Shown in pieces: positions 17,660 through 27,427 of a stretch of 64,000 nucleotides of DNA. Both the position numbers and the translations under genes were made by a program. Below the pieces are notes generated by a model. That model saw only the letters and a list, made by a program, of their open reading frames with translations, did no database searches and was not told the DNA's origin. Numbering within the stretch: position 1 is the first letter of the stretch; each line of letters opens with the position of its first letter. This stretch comes from Gammaproteobacteria bacterium (lineage in GTDB: Bacteria; Pseudomonadota; Gammaproteobacteria; JABCZS01): positions 54,615-118,614 of the forward strand of contig JAJFKJ010000019.1 in assembly GCA_021773275.1 (NCBI GenBank). The letters are read 5' to 3'.

Positions 17660-19444
17660 ATGCCTGAAACAAGTCGCCGCATTACAAAATTACTGGAAAA
17701 ATCTCAATTATTTTCTGATGTCTCAGCAGATGTTTTATTATCGCTAGCACAGCAAATGGAATTGATAACCATTAACAGTGGCGATATCTTAATAGAAAAA
17801 GGCGAAATCGGCGACTGTTTATATATTCTTGCGCATGGGCGAATGAGAGTATACGCCGACAAAATAACCGAAAAACCTATAGGTGAAGTAGGTGTAGGTG
17901 ATGTTGTTGGCGAGCTTGCGTTACTTGCTGATACGCCGCGTACAGCAACAGTACGCGCAGTACGCGATTGCACTTTGATCAAGATATCGCGTACCCTATT
18001 CAAAACTCTGGTTGAGCAACATCCCAATTCGGCAATGAAGATCATATCCACCTGTGTAAAAAGATTTTTGCCAAATCATAGTGAAAAGAAGCATCACATA
18101 AAAACTTTGGCGATTATGCCTTGTCAAAATGCTGTCGAAACACAGCAAGTTACAGAAAAACTGCAGAAGGCGCTATCAGAATATGCGCGGGTTAATGTGG
18201 TGAGTGGTTCGCAAGATGGTATTGATCAGCTCATGCAAAAACCGAATGCGCAGATTCAAGATCAGCTGAACAGTGCGGAGCAACAATTTGACATTACCCT
18301 TTATGTTGCAGACCACGATTGCACAGCTTGGACAATGCAGTGCATACGGCAAGCGGATAAAATCCTCTTGGTATCAATGAGTAACTCGTTCGCAAGTTCT
18401 GATGCTGAAAAATTTGTGCATAAGCAAAAAAACATTATTGCAGAAAAAATACTTCTGATCGTACATAATGAAAATACCAAGCTTCCGCAAAACACCAGAG
18501 ACCTTATTCAGAAAAAACCTTGCGATCAACACTTTCATGCCGCCAAGAATAAAGATTACGAACGCCTTGCAAGATTCCTTCTAGGCAAGGCTATATGTGT
18601 TGTGTTAAGCGGCGGCGGGATCCGTGGCCTTGCCCATCATGGCCTAGTCAAAGCATTTGAAGAACGGAATATACCCATAGATATGGTAGCAGGCACAAGT
18701 TTCGGTGCCCTGATGGCAATGGCCGTGGCAAAAGGTATGAATCAAGTTGAAATGAATCAAGCTTGGAGTAAGTTGGTTAAAAAAATCGACAAAGTGGTTG
18801 ATTTAACATTTCCTATTTCTGCAATATCAAGCGGGAAGGTATTACATCAATTACTGACAGAGATATTTCCTGCAGTTTTAGACGTCGAAGATTTATGGTT
18901 GCCTGCTTTTAGCGTTGCTACAAACATTTCTGACTTCAGTGTAAATGAACTACGCACAGGACCCGTGTGGCGTGCGATACGTGCTAGCTTGTCCATCCCG
19001 GGGATATTTCCGCCGATTATTGATGATGGCGACCTATTAGTAGACGGTGCCTCATTGAATAATCTACCGGTTGACTTAATGCATCTCGTCAGTAACGATG
19101 GAACCGTTATTGCATCTGTTGCCTCCAGTATACCCGCAAAACAGACGTTCACAGGAAGTGATAGTGGTATTTCAGGTTGGCGCATATTATTGGATTCTAT
19201 TACCAATAATAAGAAAAGTGTTATGCCTAATATTGCAGAAGTGTTGGTGAACAGTTCGCTGGTAGCGAGTACTCGACACGAACTAGAAATGAAGAGTATT
19301 GCTGATTTTACGTTCAACTTAAAAACAGATGAATTTAAATTACTGGATATTGAAAACTGGGAAAAAATTCGCGACAGAGGTTACGAGTCAGTCTGTAAAG
19401 AGCTAGATGAAAAGAACCTAAATAGAGAGGCTTTTGGGCTTTAA
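17660..19444 (+). CDS. Cyclic-nucleotide-binding patatin phospholipase (NTE family)
   Basis: This is a two-part protein of 594 residues. Residues about 10-135 form a cNMP-binding domain (GDILIEKGEIGDCLYILAHG, GELALLADTPRTATVRA). Residues about 310-500 form a patatin hydrolase with oxyanion loop LSGGGIRGLAHHG, nucleophile Ser in AGTSFGALMA and catalytic Asp in LLVDGASLNNLP. The layout matches neuropathy-target-esterase-like lysophospholipases, which act on membrane lipids. The middle region (150-300) resembles the linker seen in that family. It is convergent with and overlaps the next gene by 27 bases. Confidence 0.9.
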   Translation: MPETSRRITKLLEKSQLFSDVSADVLLSLAQQMELITINSGDILIEKGEIGDCLYILAHGRMRVYADKITEKPIGEVGVGDVVGELALLADTPRTATVRAVRDCTLIKISRTLFKTLVEQHPNSAMKIISTCVKRFLPNHSEKKHHIKTLAIMPCQNAVETQQVTEKLQKALSEYARVNVVSGSQDGIDQLMQKPNAQIQDQLNSAEQQFDITLYVADHDCTAWTMQCIRQADKILLVSMSNSFASSDAEKFVHKQKNIIAEKILLIVHNENTKLPQNTRDLIQKKPCDQHFHAAKNKDYERLARFLLGKAICVVLSGGGIRGLAHHGLVKAFEERNIPIDMVAGTSFGALMAMAVAKGMNQVEMNQAWSKLVKKIDKVVDLTFPISAISSGKVLHQLLTEIFPAVLDVEDLWLPAFSVATNISDFSVNELRTGPVWRAIRASLSIPGIFPPIIDDGDLLVDGASLNNLPVDLMHLVSNDGTVIASVASSIPAKQTFTGSDSGISGWRILLDSITNNKKSVMPNIAEVLVNSSLVASTRHELEMKSIADFTFNLKTDEFKLLDIENWEKIRDRGYESVCKELDEKNLNREAFGL

Positions 19445-20923
19445 GTCAGTCTCAATTTCATTATCGTCAGCATTTGATTTGTAGCGCGAATTCAGCAAGG
19501 TACTTTTAACATAAGAAGTACATTCATTGTGCAGAAAAACCTCTTGTTCACTACGGGCATTTTCAAGCTTATTGAGCTGATTATGATCGGCAGCACGTAA
19601 TACGTCAGCTGTTTCAAGTGTATAGGCTGAGGCATAGAGTGTTGAACAAACAACTGTAAAAGCACCGTATAGCAAACGCATGGCATTGTAATCCAAGCCA
19701 AGGAGAGGCATCACGCTTAAGGCTACAAAAACCAATGCACATGAAATCGTAAATGAACTGGTAAAGGGTGATTGCTCTACGTCTCTTTGGTCTCTGTTGT
19801 AATGTATTAATGCAAGTGCTATCGCCGCTGCCAAAAATAAGTAAGGGGTGGCTTGGATATCATTAAGCAGCGTTAAGTCTCTGGTCATCAGGTGGCTATC
19901 GTTTATACTGGCTAATTCAAACAAAATTAGTTCAAAAGTAGCTAGTACGCCGAGCATGGTAAAAAAGGGCAACACATTAATAATAAAACGGGTGTGCGCA
20001 TAATACCAAAAACCTAGTTTTTCGCGATTGATCGGCGAATCAAAATCAAAATTATCGCTGCGTGAGGCAATTCTCTCCAAATAGTGTGCATGCGCGCCAT
20101 CGCTACATGAGGCATAGTTCAAACGGCTCATGGAGTAACCAAAAATAACTGACAGGACAAGTATTATTGGCGTAGCAATGAGTTGAAATGAGCCATCGCT
20201 GATTTCACCAAATTCTAGGTAATTTGCGCTATCAAATAACAAATGGTTAACAATGGCTAGCATCACTTCAAGTGCAAGAAATATGCTTAATGAAGCGCAG
20301 ACATATAGCACCCAAGGCACAATATTATTTTTTTCGAAATTGATGCGCTTAATTTTAAGCCATTCCTCTAGAATGGCTTTATCTTTTTGTGCTTCTAAGA
20401 GCATTTCGAAATCTATAAGCTCATCGCCTACGTCGTTATCTGCAACAGCGTTAACGACTACGTCATAAAGCACAGCATAGGCAACAAAATTCTGATATTT
20501 ATTTTTCAGTAAGTCATGTTTTTTTGCTGCTTTAAACAACGCTATAAGTTTTCCGTGGCAATTTTCTGCAGCTTGCAGTTTTGCTAGCCATTCATAGGCA
20601 AGCACGGGGTTATGCAGACTATTAATAAAATTTGCTGCATAGGTTTTTTCGTCTTCGGTCCACATAGCCGCTATCAGCGTACTTTTAATGCGGCGTACAT
20701 TAATCTCATTAAGTTTTTGGTTTAATGTTTTATTATATGTTTGATCTTGGCCTAAGCTAGGTATGAAGCTGTGCAGCTGTTGAAGATTCCAGTTACGGTC
20801 TTCGTACAAATGTGCATGTAGGGCGGCTTTTTGTTTTTGTAATTTAGGAGGCGTGTCTAAGACTTGTGAGCTTGGCCCAATTCCCTGCGCATTGCGCCCT
20901 CCTGTTGGATTAATTTTTCCCAT
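19418..20923 (-). CDS. Orphan membrane protein
   Basis: I do not recognise this 501-residue protein. The N-terminal 205 residues are soluble and helical. Six or so hydrophobic segments follow, in pairs near 205-280, 310-375 and 385-440, around VLYVCASLSIFLALEVMLAI, VLPFFTMLGVLATFELILF and FLAAAIALALIHY. The C-terminal tail is acidic (NADDNEIETDLKPKSLSI), reminiscent of glutamate-rich secretion signals of Legionella effectors. I start at the ATG at 20923 rather than a GTG five codons upstream. It is followed (leftward) by the patatin end and preceded by the 714-residue orphan. Confidence 0.7.
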   Translation of the reverse strand: MGKINPTGGRNAQGIGPSSQVLDTPPKLQKQKAALHAHLYEDRNWNLQQLHSFIPSLGQDQTYNKTLNQKLNEINVRRIKSTLIAAMWTEDEKTYAANFINSLHNPVLAYEWLAKLQAAENCHGKLIALFKAAKKHDLLKNKYQNFVAYAVLYDVVVNAVADNDVGDELIDFEMLLEAQKDKAILEEWLKIKRINFEKNNIVPWVLYVCASLSIFLALEVMLAIVNHLLFDSANYLEFGEISDGSFQLIATPIILVLSVIFGYSMSRLNYASCSDGAHAHYLERIASRSDNFDFDSPINREKLGFWYYAHTRFIINVLPFFTMLGVLATFELILFELASINDSHLMTRDLTLLNDIQATPYLFLAAAIALALIHYNRDQRDVEQSPFTSSFTISCALVFVALSVMPLLGLDYNAMRLLYGAFTVVCSTLYASAYTLETADVLRAADHNQLNKLENARSEQEVFLHNECTSYVKSTLLNSRYKSNADDNEIETDLKPKSLSI

Positions 20924-20992
20924 CGACCCACAAAGCACCCATGTTTAAGTTAGGAGCCTTATTCTGCCTGATTTTTCATGGGAAATCAATTA

Positions 20993-23137
20993 TTATTTGT
21001 TGCTTGGTCGCTTGTTGGCAAAGTCTTCAAGCTCTTGACCAATATCAGATGCCCCTGACCCTGAGCTACCCCAAGTGAACACCCGCTTGTTGCTTTTAGC
21101 CTGTGTAGACCCTTGGCTAGCGCTAGAAGATTGGCCCTGCTGCTGGCCTTGCTGTTGCTGCTGCGCTTGCTGTTGGCCTTGTTGCAGTTGTAAACCACCA
21201 GGCCCGGCAGGCGAGAGCGCATCGGGCGCAGCAAAGTGTATATCCACTTGTTTTTGCGCTTCATCGTATTCATCGGATTTTTCTGCAGCTAAGGTGTAGA
21301 CCACTACGGCGGCTACCAGGCCGACGACGATAGTAAAGGGGTTAAAGAGTGCGATGCCCAATAGCACAGCGCCAAAGCCTGCGGCGGCATAAAGCCCCCA
21401 GCGATAGGTATTCTGCTGCGTGATTTCTCTGTCTTTTCCCATAAAGGGGATGCCTTTTCTGGCTTGCATTACGCCAGTGACTTCCGTGCTCAATTTTGAT
21501 TTAAACGCCATGTAGGCCATGCCGCCGAGTGTAGCCAAGCCAACAAGCGCAATGCCTGCCCAGAATGCAGGGTTGCCTGTCATTACAAGCAGAGTGCCAA
21601 CAATAACTAATACGCAAATTACTACAGCTACAAGCGCTAAACCTCTGATGATAGGTTGAATGGGTGCCGGAAATACTGAGAATACATCTTGCATTTTATT
21701 GCCAAAATTTTCTAGGGCCGGCCAGCCCATTTTTTGCCCGGCCCATTTTGCGAACATTGCAATCAGCGGCAGCGCAACAACGAGGCCTGCAATAGTCAAT
21801 GCCACAGGTGCTAATGCGGTCGACACAGCTAAACCTGTTACCGCCGCGAGTAACCATCCGGTCATGGAGTACAGTATGGATACGTAGACGAAAATTTTGA
21901 ATGCAGGTTTGGCAACTTTTTGTATGCTTAGGCCTGCAGTTACCATTCCATCTCCAATCCGCCCGCCGATTAGTTTGCCAAGTTTTTCAAGTCCCCAGCC
22001 AAAGGCATATACCAAGCCGCCCAGCAATGCACCATAGAATCCTAGCGCTAAGGGGCCCGCCCATGCGACAGCTGGGTACGCAAAACTGAGCCAGCCTTTA
22101 GCAAGTTCCAGCGTCGCGCCAATTCCGGGAATGTTTACAGCACCTGCTGACATTACGCTCAGATAACCCAGCACTACCAGTACACCGGCAAGAAAGTAGC
22201 CGGGAAGGGCTCTTTTGCGGTATTGCTCGCGTTTAGCCATTTTATCTTCGAGGACAAGGCTTTCCAGTGCAAGTTGGTGTTTGTCTTTTTTGCGTAAACT
22301 TAGCGAGTTCAATACAGCATCGTTAAGTGCCCATTCTTCGTGTTTTTTAAATACGTTAATGCGAGCATTGCTTAAAGCTGTCACTCTATCAGATTGATAT
22401 TCATTTTCAGTACGTTTTTTTATTACACCTTGGTTTAACTCTGTTATGAGGCGGTGCAATCGTCTTGCTCTAAAAATATTGCATTCACCAATGCCTGCCG
22501 TAAAATCATCAAGATTATCTTGGTCTGCTTGCGTATAGTCATCTTGCTCGTGCGCATCAGCGGCATCTTCACGTGTTAAATAATTTTCAATTTCCTGCTC
22601 TAGCTTTGTGCTATCCAGTGATTTTGCGGCCAGTAATTGGCGAATGCTGTCGATGCTGGCGGTGCCGCTGGTTTTAGCTTTGCTAAGTTGTCCATTATTT
22701 TCAATTCTTGCTGCTAGTCTTGCTTCAAAGTGTTCGCGATCTATTTGCCAGTCGGCAGGGCCGCGATCTGTACGCCATTCATCATCTAAATTTTCTTGTT
22801 GTTTTACAGCGTTAAGAAACGTATCAAAATCTGCTGCTGTTAAACCCGCATCTAAAAACTTTTCGCGGACATAATAAAAATAATCCGCCATTTGCGTTGC
22901 AACAACATGCCGTTGCGCAGTATTGGTGGTGCCGAGATTGATGCATGAAAACATGCCTAAGGCGCTAGCCAGAAGGTAGCTTCCTTCTTTAGGCTTGCCT
23001 TTCTGCTTAATAATTTCATCGATTTCTTTTTCTGATGCATTAGCGACTTCAATAAAGCTTGCGCCACCTTTACGTAACGGTGTTAGCCCGTGCTCGCGGA
23101 GCGTGAAGCCCATGTCAATGATAGGGTTTTTTGGCAT
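20993..23137 (-). CDS. Orphan multi-span protein with Gln-rich tail
   Basis: I do not recognise this 714-residue protein. Residues 1-305 are soluble and charged; about ten hydrophobic segments fill 305-610, many Gly/Ala-rich. The tail from about 640 is strongly Gln-rich (runs such as QQQAQQQQQGQQQGQ) followed by a Ser-rich part and an acidic end (IGQELEDFANKRPSNK). AGAGGA precedes the ATG. It sits between the 501-residue orphan and the rhomboid gene on the same strand. Confidence 0.72.
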   Translation of the reverse strand: MPKNPIIDMGFTLREHGLTPLRKGGASFIEVANASEKEIDEIIKQKGKPKEGSYLLASALGMFSCINLGTTNTAQRHVVATQMADYFYYVREKFLDAGLTAADFDTFLNAVKQQENLDDEWRTDRGPADWQIDREHFEARLAARIENNGQLSKAKTSGTASIDSIRQLLAAKSLDSTKLEQEIENYLTREDAADAHEQDDYTQADQDNLDDFTAGIGECNIFRARRLHRLITELNQGVIKKRTENEYQSDRVTALSNARINVFKKHEEWALNDAVLNSLSLRKKDKHQLALESLVLEDKMAKREQYRKRALPGYFLAGVLVVLGYLSVMSAGAVNIPGIGATLELAKGWLSFAYPAVAWAGPLALGFYGALLGGLVYAFGWGLEKLGKLIGGRIGDGMVTAGLSIQKVAKPAFKIFVYVSILYSMTGWLLAAVTGLAVSTALAPVALTIAGLVVALPLIAMFAKWAGQKMGWPALENFGNKMQDVFSVFPAPIQPIIRGLALVAVVICVLVIVGTLLVMTGNPAFWAGIALVGLATLGGMAYMAFKSKLSTEVTGVMQARKGIPFMGKDREITQQNTYRWGLYAAAGFGAVLLGIALFNPFTIVVGLVAAVVVYTLAAEKSDEYDEAQKQVDIHFAAPDALSPAGPGGLQLQQGQQQAQQQQQGQQQGQSSSASQGSTQAKSNKRVFTWGSSGSGASDIGQELEDFANKRPSNK

Positions 23138-23228
23138 AAAATTGTCCTCTATCTAACTAGTTTATCAGGGTTTTTCAAAGAAAGCAATCTCTAAGCAGTT
23201 GATAACTATATAGTTTTTTAACTGTCTT

Positions 23229-23813
23229 TTAAAGCGGCACAATAACCCAGCCATAGGCCACCATAAGGCCGGCTGCAAACCCGAAAATATGTCCCTCCCA
23301 AGAGCTAGCTGCGTCTGTGGGCAACAAATGCAGTAGGATGCTACTGCAGTAGTAAAGAGCCAGGGCGCCCAAGATCAAGGCTACAGCAGAGGGCTGAAAG
23401 TAAGCCTGTAATAGCAGGTAGCCCATATAACCCATAATCACGCCGCTAGAACCAACGTGCAGGGCCTTGCGGCCAAATAACCAGGTTGCGGCCCCGCCGA
23501 TCAGCGCAATATTAATCGTGATCATAGCGAATGCTTCAACGCCACTGCTGAGCATTAAACATAGTAGTAAAAATAAAGGAATCGAATTAAAAAATAGATG
23601 GCTAGCATTGCCATGCAGCAAGGGCGAAAACACAATGCCAAACAAACCGCCAATGTGGCGAGGGTATATGCCCAATACATTGAGTCGATAGTGCAAAAGA
23701 TGATTGACCAGCTGTATGGCCCAAAGCACAGCAATGATTTGCAGTGCTAGCAAGGCATGTTGTTGCATGCCTGCGATCACTTGTTCAATAGCTGCAGTGA
23801 AGTTGTTAAACAT
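23229..23813 (-). CDS. Rhomboid-family intramembrane serine protease
   Basis: Rhomboids cleave membrane proteins within the bilayer. The 194-residue, six-span protein has the catalytic Ser in HVGSSGVIMGY and the His in WEGHIFGFAAG, plus the HGNASHLFFNSIPL segment of span 2 with His/Asn residues typical of the family. Its ATG shares a base with the stop of the upstream NlpC/P60 gene (TAATG), so the two are translationally coupled. Confidence 0.9.
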   Translation of the reverse strand: MFNNFTAAIEQVIAGMQQHALLALQIIAVLWAIQLVNHLLHYRLNVLGIYPRHIGGLFGIVFSPLLHGNASHLFFNSIPLFLLLCLMLSSGVEAFAMITINIALIGGAATWLFGRKALHVGSSGVIMGYMGYLLLQAYFQPSAVALILGALALYYCSSILLHLLPTDAASSWEGHIFGFAAGLMVAYGWVIVPL

Positions 23814-25252
23814 TATTGCGGCTCATCGATATGAGCTAACCAAAAATGACTGGTGATGTTCGGGTGGATCATCGAATACACATTGGTGTTCTTCACTTCC
23901 GCAGGTAAAAACAACGATTGCCCGACCATGTACTTTTCACTTCCGCGGTCTTTACCATGCACTGCCCACATGTTTTGGTAGAGTGTGGGCATATTGTGTT
24001 CATCTTCGCCAACGTAAAGCATAATGTGGCTACCAATATAAACTAAGGTCATAAAGGGTTTGCCATGTTTGCGAAGATAATCAAGGCGTTGTTTGTAATT
24101 TTGCATACTGTCGAGGTTTTCTTTGCGCAGGCCATCGACTTGTGCTTTTGAATTGCGCGCAAGCCATACACCGAACGGTGTATAAATATTTTTAAGTTCT
24201 AATGAGCAATCGTTTAAGTAACATTGCCCGCCCCAGGCATAAGGCTTGTTAACCATGCCTTGCATTACGTGCGCAAAATTTGCACGCGTCGGCGCAACAG
24301 GCATAGCAAGGGCAGTAGGGCGTTCATCGTTTTGCAGTTTTACCGTAGCAATATGTGCAATACCATATTGATCAGTCACGGGTACTTTGATTTTGACTTG
24401 GTTTTCAGTTTGCCTTCCTGGGAACACAGCGCCAATACCCACTTGCGTTATATAGTTATCAGTTTCAGCGTTGTTCAGGCTGACATTATTTTTAACAATG
24501 GCAATCAAGTCATCGTCACTGTGCTGCCATTTTTCAACAAAGCCATCGTCAACCCGCGCGGCATCTTTTGCCTGCACCCAGCCGGAGTAGCTTTGTGTGT
24601 AAACATAATGCCAGGCATTATCTTTTGTGGTACCTAAAATGTAAACCGGTGTACCTGCCCATGCTACAGACATTTGCATACGGTCAAAAGGATTGATGCG
24701 CCCGGAGTTTTTATAGCGACGATAATAGGTATCGTGTGTTGGGAATACGCGTACAAAAGCGTTGTGGGTAATAATAGCGCGATTACGCGCATTGTATGTC
24801 AAGGCATCAAATTGTGGGTAATTGGCATTGGCGACAATGTTATCAAGCCATTCGCAAGAAAAAGGGCGGTAGTTACTTTGAATCACTGGGTACTGCGGGT
24901 TTGGATTTTGTGTGCAGCTTTGCCCATGCGCTATTTCATTGCGGTAACCACGTACAATGCTAGCGAGTACGCGCGGGTAGGCTTCTTTTTCAATCTGTTT
25001 GCTCACGGTGGTCTGCGACCAAGGCGCAAACCAGTTTTCTTGCATGCGTTGGAACTGTTTTTGTTGCGCTTGTTCAGACATCAAGGGTTCATTGCGGTCA
25101 GTGCCTTTAGGCACGGCCCAGTACTCGGCATTGTCGTGCTCAGGAATTAGGCGAAGGTCGAATAGCTTAGGTTGCACTAGGGTCGCAAGCGAGCTCAGCG
25201 GCAAGCACAGCAAGTATGTTGATAGAATAACTAATTTGAGCTGTTTAAACAT
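23813..25252 (-). CDS. SH3-NlpC/P60 family secreted hydrolase, paralog 1
   Basis: A 479-residue exported protein with signal peptide (about 1-23, ending SLA). An N-terminal domain is followed by an SH3b-like segment (TPVYILGTTKDNAWHYVYT, then GWVQAKD) and an NlpC/P60-like catalytic domain: PYAWGGQCYLNDCS with the Cys in DCS, and GSHIMLYVGED with the His. Such enzymes cut peptidoglycan stem peptides in the periplasm. It is a close paralog of the next gene 17 bases upstream in the transcript, indicating tandem duplication. Confidence 0.85.
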   Translation of the reverse strand: MFKQLKLVILSTYLLCLPLSSLATLVQPKLFDLRLIPEHDNAEYWAVPKGTDRNEPLMSEQAQQKQFQRMQENWFAPWSQTTVSKQIEKEAYPRVLASIVRGYRNEIAHGQSCTQNPNPQYPVIQSNYRPFSCEWLDNIVANANYPQFDALTYNARNRAIITHNAFVRVFPTHDTYYRRYKNSGRINPFDRMQMSVAWAGTPVYILGTTKDNAWHYVYTQSYSGWVQAKDAARVDDGFVEKWQHSDDDLIAIVKNNVSLNNAETDNYITQVGIGAVFPGRQTENQVKIKVPVTDQYGIAHIATVKLQNDERPTALAMPVAPTRANFAHVMQGMVNKPYAWGGQCYLNDCSLELKNIYTPFGVWLARNSKAQVDGLRKENLDSMQNYKQRLDYLRKHGKPFMTLVYIGSHIMLYVGEDEHNMPTLYQNMWAVHGKDRGSEKYMVGQSLFLPAEVKNTNVYSMIHPNITSHFWLAHIDEPQ

Positions 25253-25269
25253 TGCGCAACTATATCATG

Positions 25270-26703
25270 TTAGGTGGGTTGGTCCAAGTAGCCAAGCCAG
25301 AAGTAATCCGAGGCTCGATCATCAAGCAAAGAAAAAGTATTCGAGGCTTTAACATCCGCTGGTAAAAATAGCGATTGGCCAATAATTTGCACGCTGGGTT
25401 CATCTTTTTTCCACAGATACCAAACGTTTTGGTAAAGCACAGGCATGTTGTTTTCATCTTCGCCGACGTAAAGCATAATATGCCCGCCAACATAAACCAA
25501 AGTCATAAACGGTTTTCCATGATCGCGCAAATAAGCCAGCCGTTTTTTCAAAGATGTTTCACTATCGAGCTTTTTGACTTTAATGCTGTCCATCTGTGCT
25601 AATGAATTACGCGCTAGCCAAATGCCAAAAGGCGCGTATAGGTTTTTTAACTCTTGTGAACAATCATGGTTAAACGATGTGCCACCCCAGCCGTAAGGTT
25701 TGTTGACCATATCGTTTAATAGACGTGCAAAATTTTCACGTGTGGCAGGGATGGGTAGTGCCGCAGCTAGCGTATCGCTGGCATTACTTATTTTTGCTTT
25801 GGCGATACGTGCTTCTCCATGTCGGTCGCTCACGGGCACGGAAACAGTAATAGTATTGTTGTTAATGGTGCCAGGTAGTACCGCACCTATACCGATTTGT
25901 GTCATAAAACGATCGTTTGCTTGATTATTCAAACTAACATTATTTTTCATGATAGCAATCAGTTCAAGATTATTATTTTGCCACTGTTTAATAAAATTAT
26001 TATCAACGCGCGTGATATTTTGCGCTTGTACCCAACCTGCATAACTGTGGGTGTAAATATAATGCCAAGCTTTATCTTCACTGGTACCTAAAATGTAAAC
26101 AGGCGTGCCGGCCCAGATGTTTGACATCTGCATGCGATCAAAAGGATGAAATAAACCAACATTTTTTTCACGTTCGTAATAGGCATCGTGCACGGGGAAT
26201 ACACGCACCAAACTGTTGTGAATAATAATCGCACGATTATTTTCTTGGTATTCGACCCCTGCAAACTGTTCAAGCTGAGTATTTTGCTCTACTGCTGCAA
26301 ACCACGCATTGCTTGGCGGCCGGAAATTGCTCTGCATTAACGGCAGTTTGCACCCTGGCGTGTTTGCACAGGTATTGGCATAGGCGATATCGTTGCGAAA
26401 GCGTTTGTTTAAATGCGTAAGCGTCTTGCTATGACGATCGCCCTCAATGGCGCGCTCGATTGCTGATGGGTTCCAGGGGGCAAACCATTTGGTCTTAAAC
26501 CGTCGGGTTTGCTGTAATTGCGCTGTGGCATTGATTAAGACTTCGTTGCCATTACTGCCTTCGGGGATTGCCCAATAAGTGGCATCACAGTGCTTTGGCG
26601 TTAAGCCTAAATCGAAAAGCTCAGGCTCAATCAGCGTGCTAGCACCTAACAGGGGCCAGCAGAGCAATAAGGTGTATGCAATCCTTGCAAGTAGTTTCTC
26701 CAT
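25270..26703 (-). CDS. SH3-NlpC/P60 family secreted hydrolase, paralog 2
   Basis: A 477-residue paralog of the 23813 gene with the same order: signal peptide, N-terminal domain, SH3b-like segment (TPVYILGTSEDKAWHYIYT), and catalytic domain with PYGWGGTSFNHDCS (Cys) and GGHIMLYVGEDENN (His). It is the first gene of a leftward run: paralog 2, paralog 1, rhomboid. Divergence from paralog 1 is visible throughout, so the duplication is not recent. Confidence 0.85.
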   Translation of the reverse strand: MEKLLARIAYTLLLCWPLLGASTLIEPELFDLGLTPKHCDATYWAIPEGSNGNEVLINATAQLQQTRRFKTKWFAPWNPSAIERAIEGDRHSKTLTHLNKRFRNDIAYANTCANTPGCKLPLMQSNFRPPSNAWFAAVEQNTQLEQFAGVEYQENNRAIIIHNSLVRVFPVHDAYYEREKNVGLFHPFDRMQMSNIWAGTPVYILGTSEDKAWHYIYTHSYAGWVQAQNITRVDNNFIKQWQNNNLELIAIMKNNVSLNNQANDRFMTQIGIGAVLPGTINNNTITVSVPVSDRHGEARIAKAKISNASDTLAAALPIPATRENFARLLNDMVNKPYGWGGTSFNHDCSQELKNLYAPFGIWLARNSLAQMDSIKVKKLDSETSLKKRLAYLRDHGKPFMTLVYVGGHIMLYVGEDENNMPVLYQNVWYLWKKDEPSVQIIGQSLFLPADVKASNTFSLLDDRASDYFWLGYLDQPT

Positions 26704-26782
26704 ATTTGAATATTAGCAAAAATACTAGATTTTGCTGGGTTGTTTAGGGCATCTTCACACGTTAGAGTATAAAAAGCTCGAC

Positions 26783-26821
26783 TTGACAGAGCTTATAAAA
26801 ACACTTATAATTAACTTATAT
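26783..26821 (+). promoter_or_regulatory. Consensus sigma70 promoter with CTTATAA repeats (TA operator)
   Basis: TTGACA (26783-26788) and TATAAT (26806-26811) are both full consensus and 17 bases apart. CTTATAA occurs at 26792 and 26804 and as CTTATAT at 26815, bracketing the -10. Such iterons overlapping a strong promoter fit autorepression of the toxin-antitoxin operon that starts about ten bases downstream. Confidence 0.75.
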
Positions 26822-26829
26822 TGGGCGAG

Positions 26830-27087
26830 ATGTTTGATATTAACTGGAGTTTAAAAGCACTGAGACAGTTGGAGAAAATTCGTAACCGCGTTGTTCAAAA
26901 AGTGATTTTTAATGCGGTAGATGCCTTAAAGGATTATCCTGGATGTCCAAATATTAAGGCGTTAAAAGCCCACAAATACGAGTACAGATTACGTGTCGGC
27001 CGATATAGAGTGTTTTTTAATATACGAGAGAAAATTGAACTGATTCATATTGAAGAGGTTAAAAAGCGTGATGAAAGAACTTATTGA
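26830..27087 (+). CDS. RelE/HigB-type toxin
   Basis: A small ribosome-dependent mRNA interferase-type toxin of 85 residues. It carries the RelE-fold pattern: N-terminal helix with ALRQLEKIRNRVVQKV, KALKAHKYEYRLRVGRYRVFFNI, and a final strand IELIHIEEVKKRDERTY. I start at the ATG at 26830; a TTG at 26821 is an alternative. The toxin precedes its antitoxin and overlaps it, the HigBA-like gene order. Confidence 0.87.
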   Translation: MFDINWSLKALRQLEKIRNRVVQKVIFNAVDALKDYPGCPNIKALKAHKYEYRLRVGRYRVFFNIREKIELIHIEEVKKRDERTY

Positions 27088-27406
27088 TTATCAAATAATA
27101 TCTAAAGATGGCATACCCGCTTTTGCTGTATTGCCTTATGCGCAATTCCTTGAGATATACCCTCAAGCTGTGGAAGATAAAGCTGGTATCCCTCACGATG
27201 TGGTTCGTAGAATAATCAAAGATGGATATTCACGCGTGCGTGCGTGGCGAGAGCATTTCGGTTTGACGCAAAAGGAACTTGCTCAAAAAATGGGAATAAC
27301 GCAACCCGCCTTATCGCAAATTGAATCGCCCGACGCTAAACTGCGCCCAGCAACAATTGAAAAGCTTGTTAAAGTTCTGGCTATTCCCGCCGATTACCTA
27401 GTATAA
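27071..27406 (+). CDS. XRE-family antitoxin
   Basis: A 111-residue antitoxin with an N-terminal neutralising region and a helix-turn-helix of Cro/C1 type near 70-111 (LTQKELAQKMGITQPALSQIE). It overlaps the toxin by 17 bases; AGAGG lies 12 bases before the ATG. It should bind the toxin and repress the operon through the CTTATAA repeats; the operator assignment is inference. Confidence 0.87.
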   Translation: MKELIDYQIISKDGIPAFAVLPYAQFLEIYPQAVEDKAGIPHDVVRRIIKDGYSRVRAWREHFGLTQKELAQKMGITQPALSQIESPDAKLRPATIEKLVKVLAIPADYLV

Positions 27407-27427
27407 TGAGAGTATAAAGGTGGTGAA

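Noticed and set aside
21075..21299. Cys/Trp-rich plus-strand frame opposite the Gln-rich tail
   Set aside because: It is the complement of CAG/CAA runs and explains itself as an artefact of the Gln codons.
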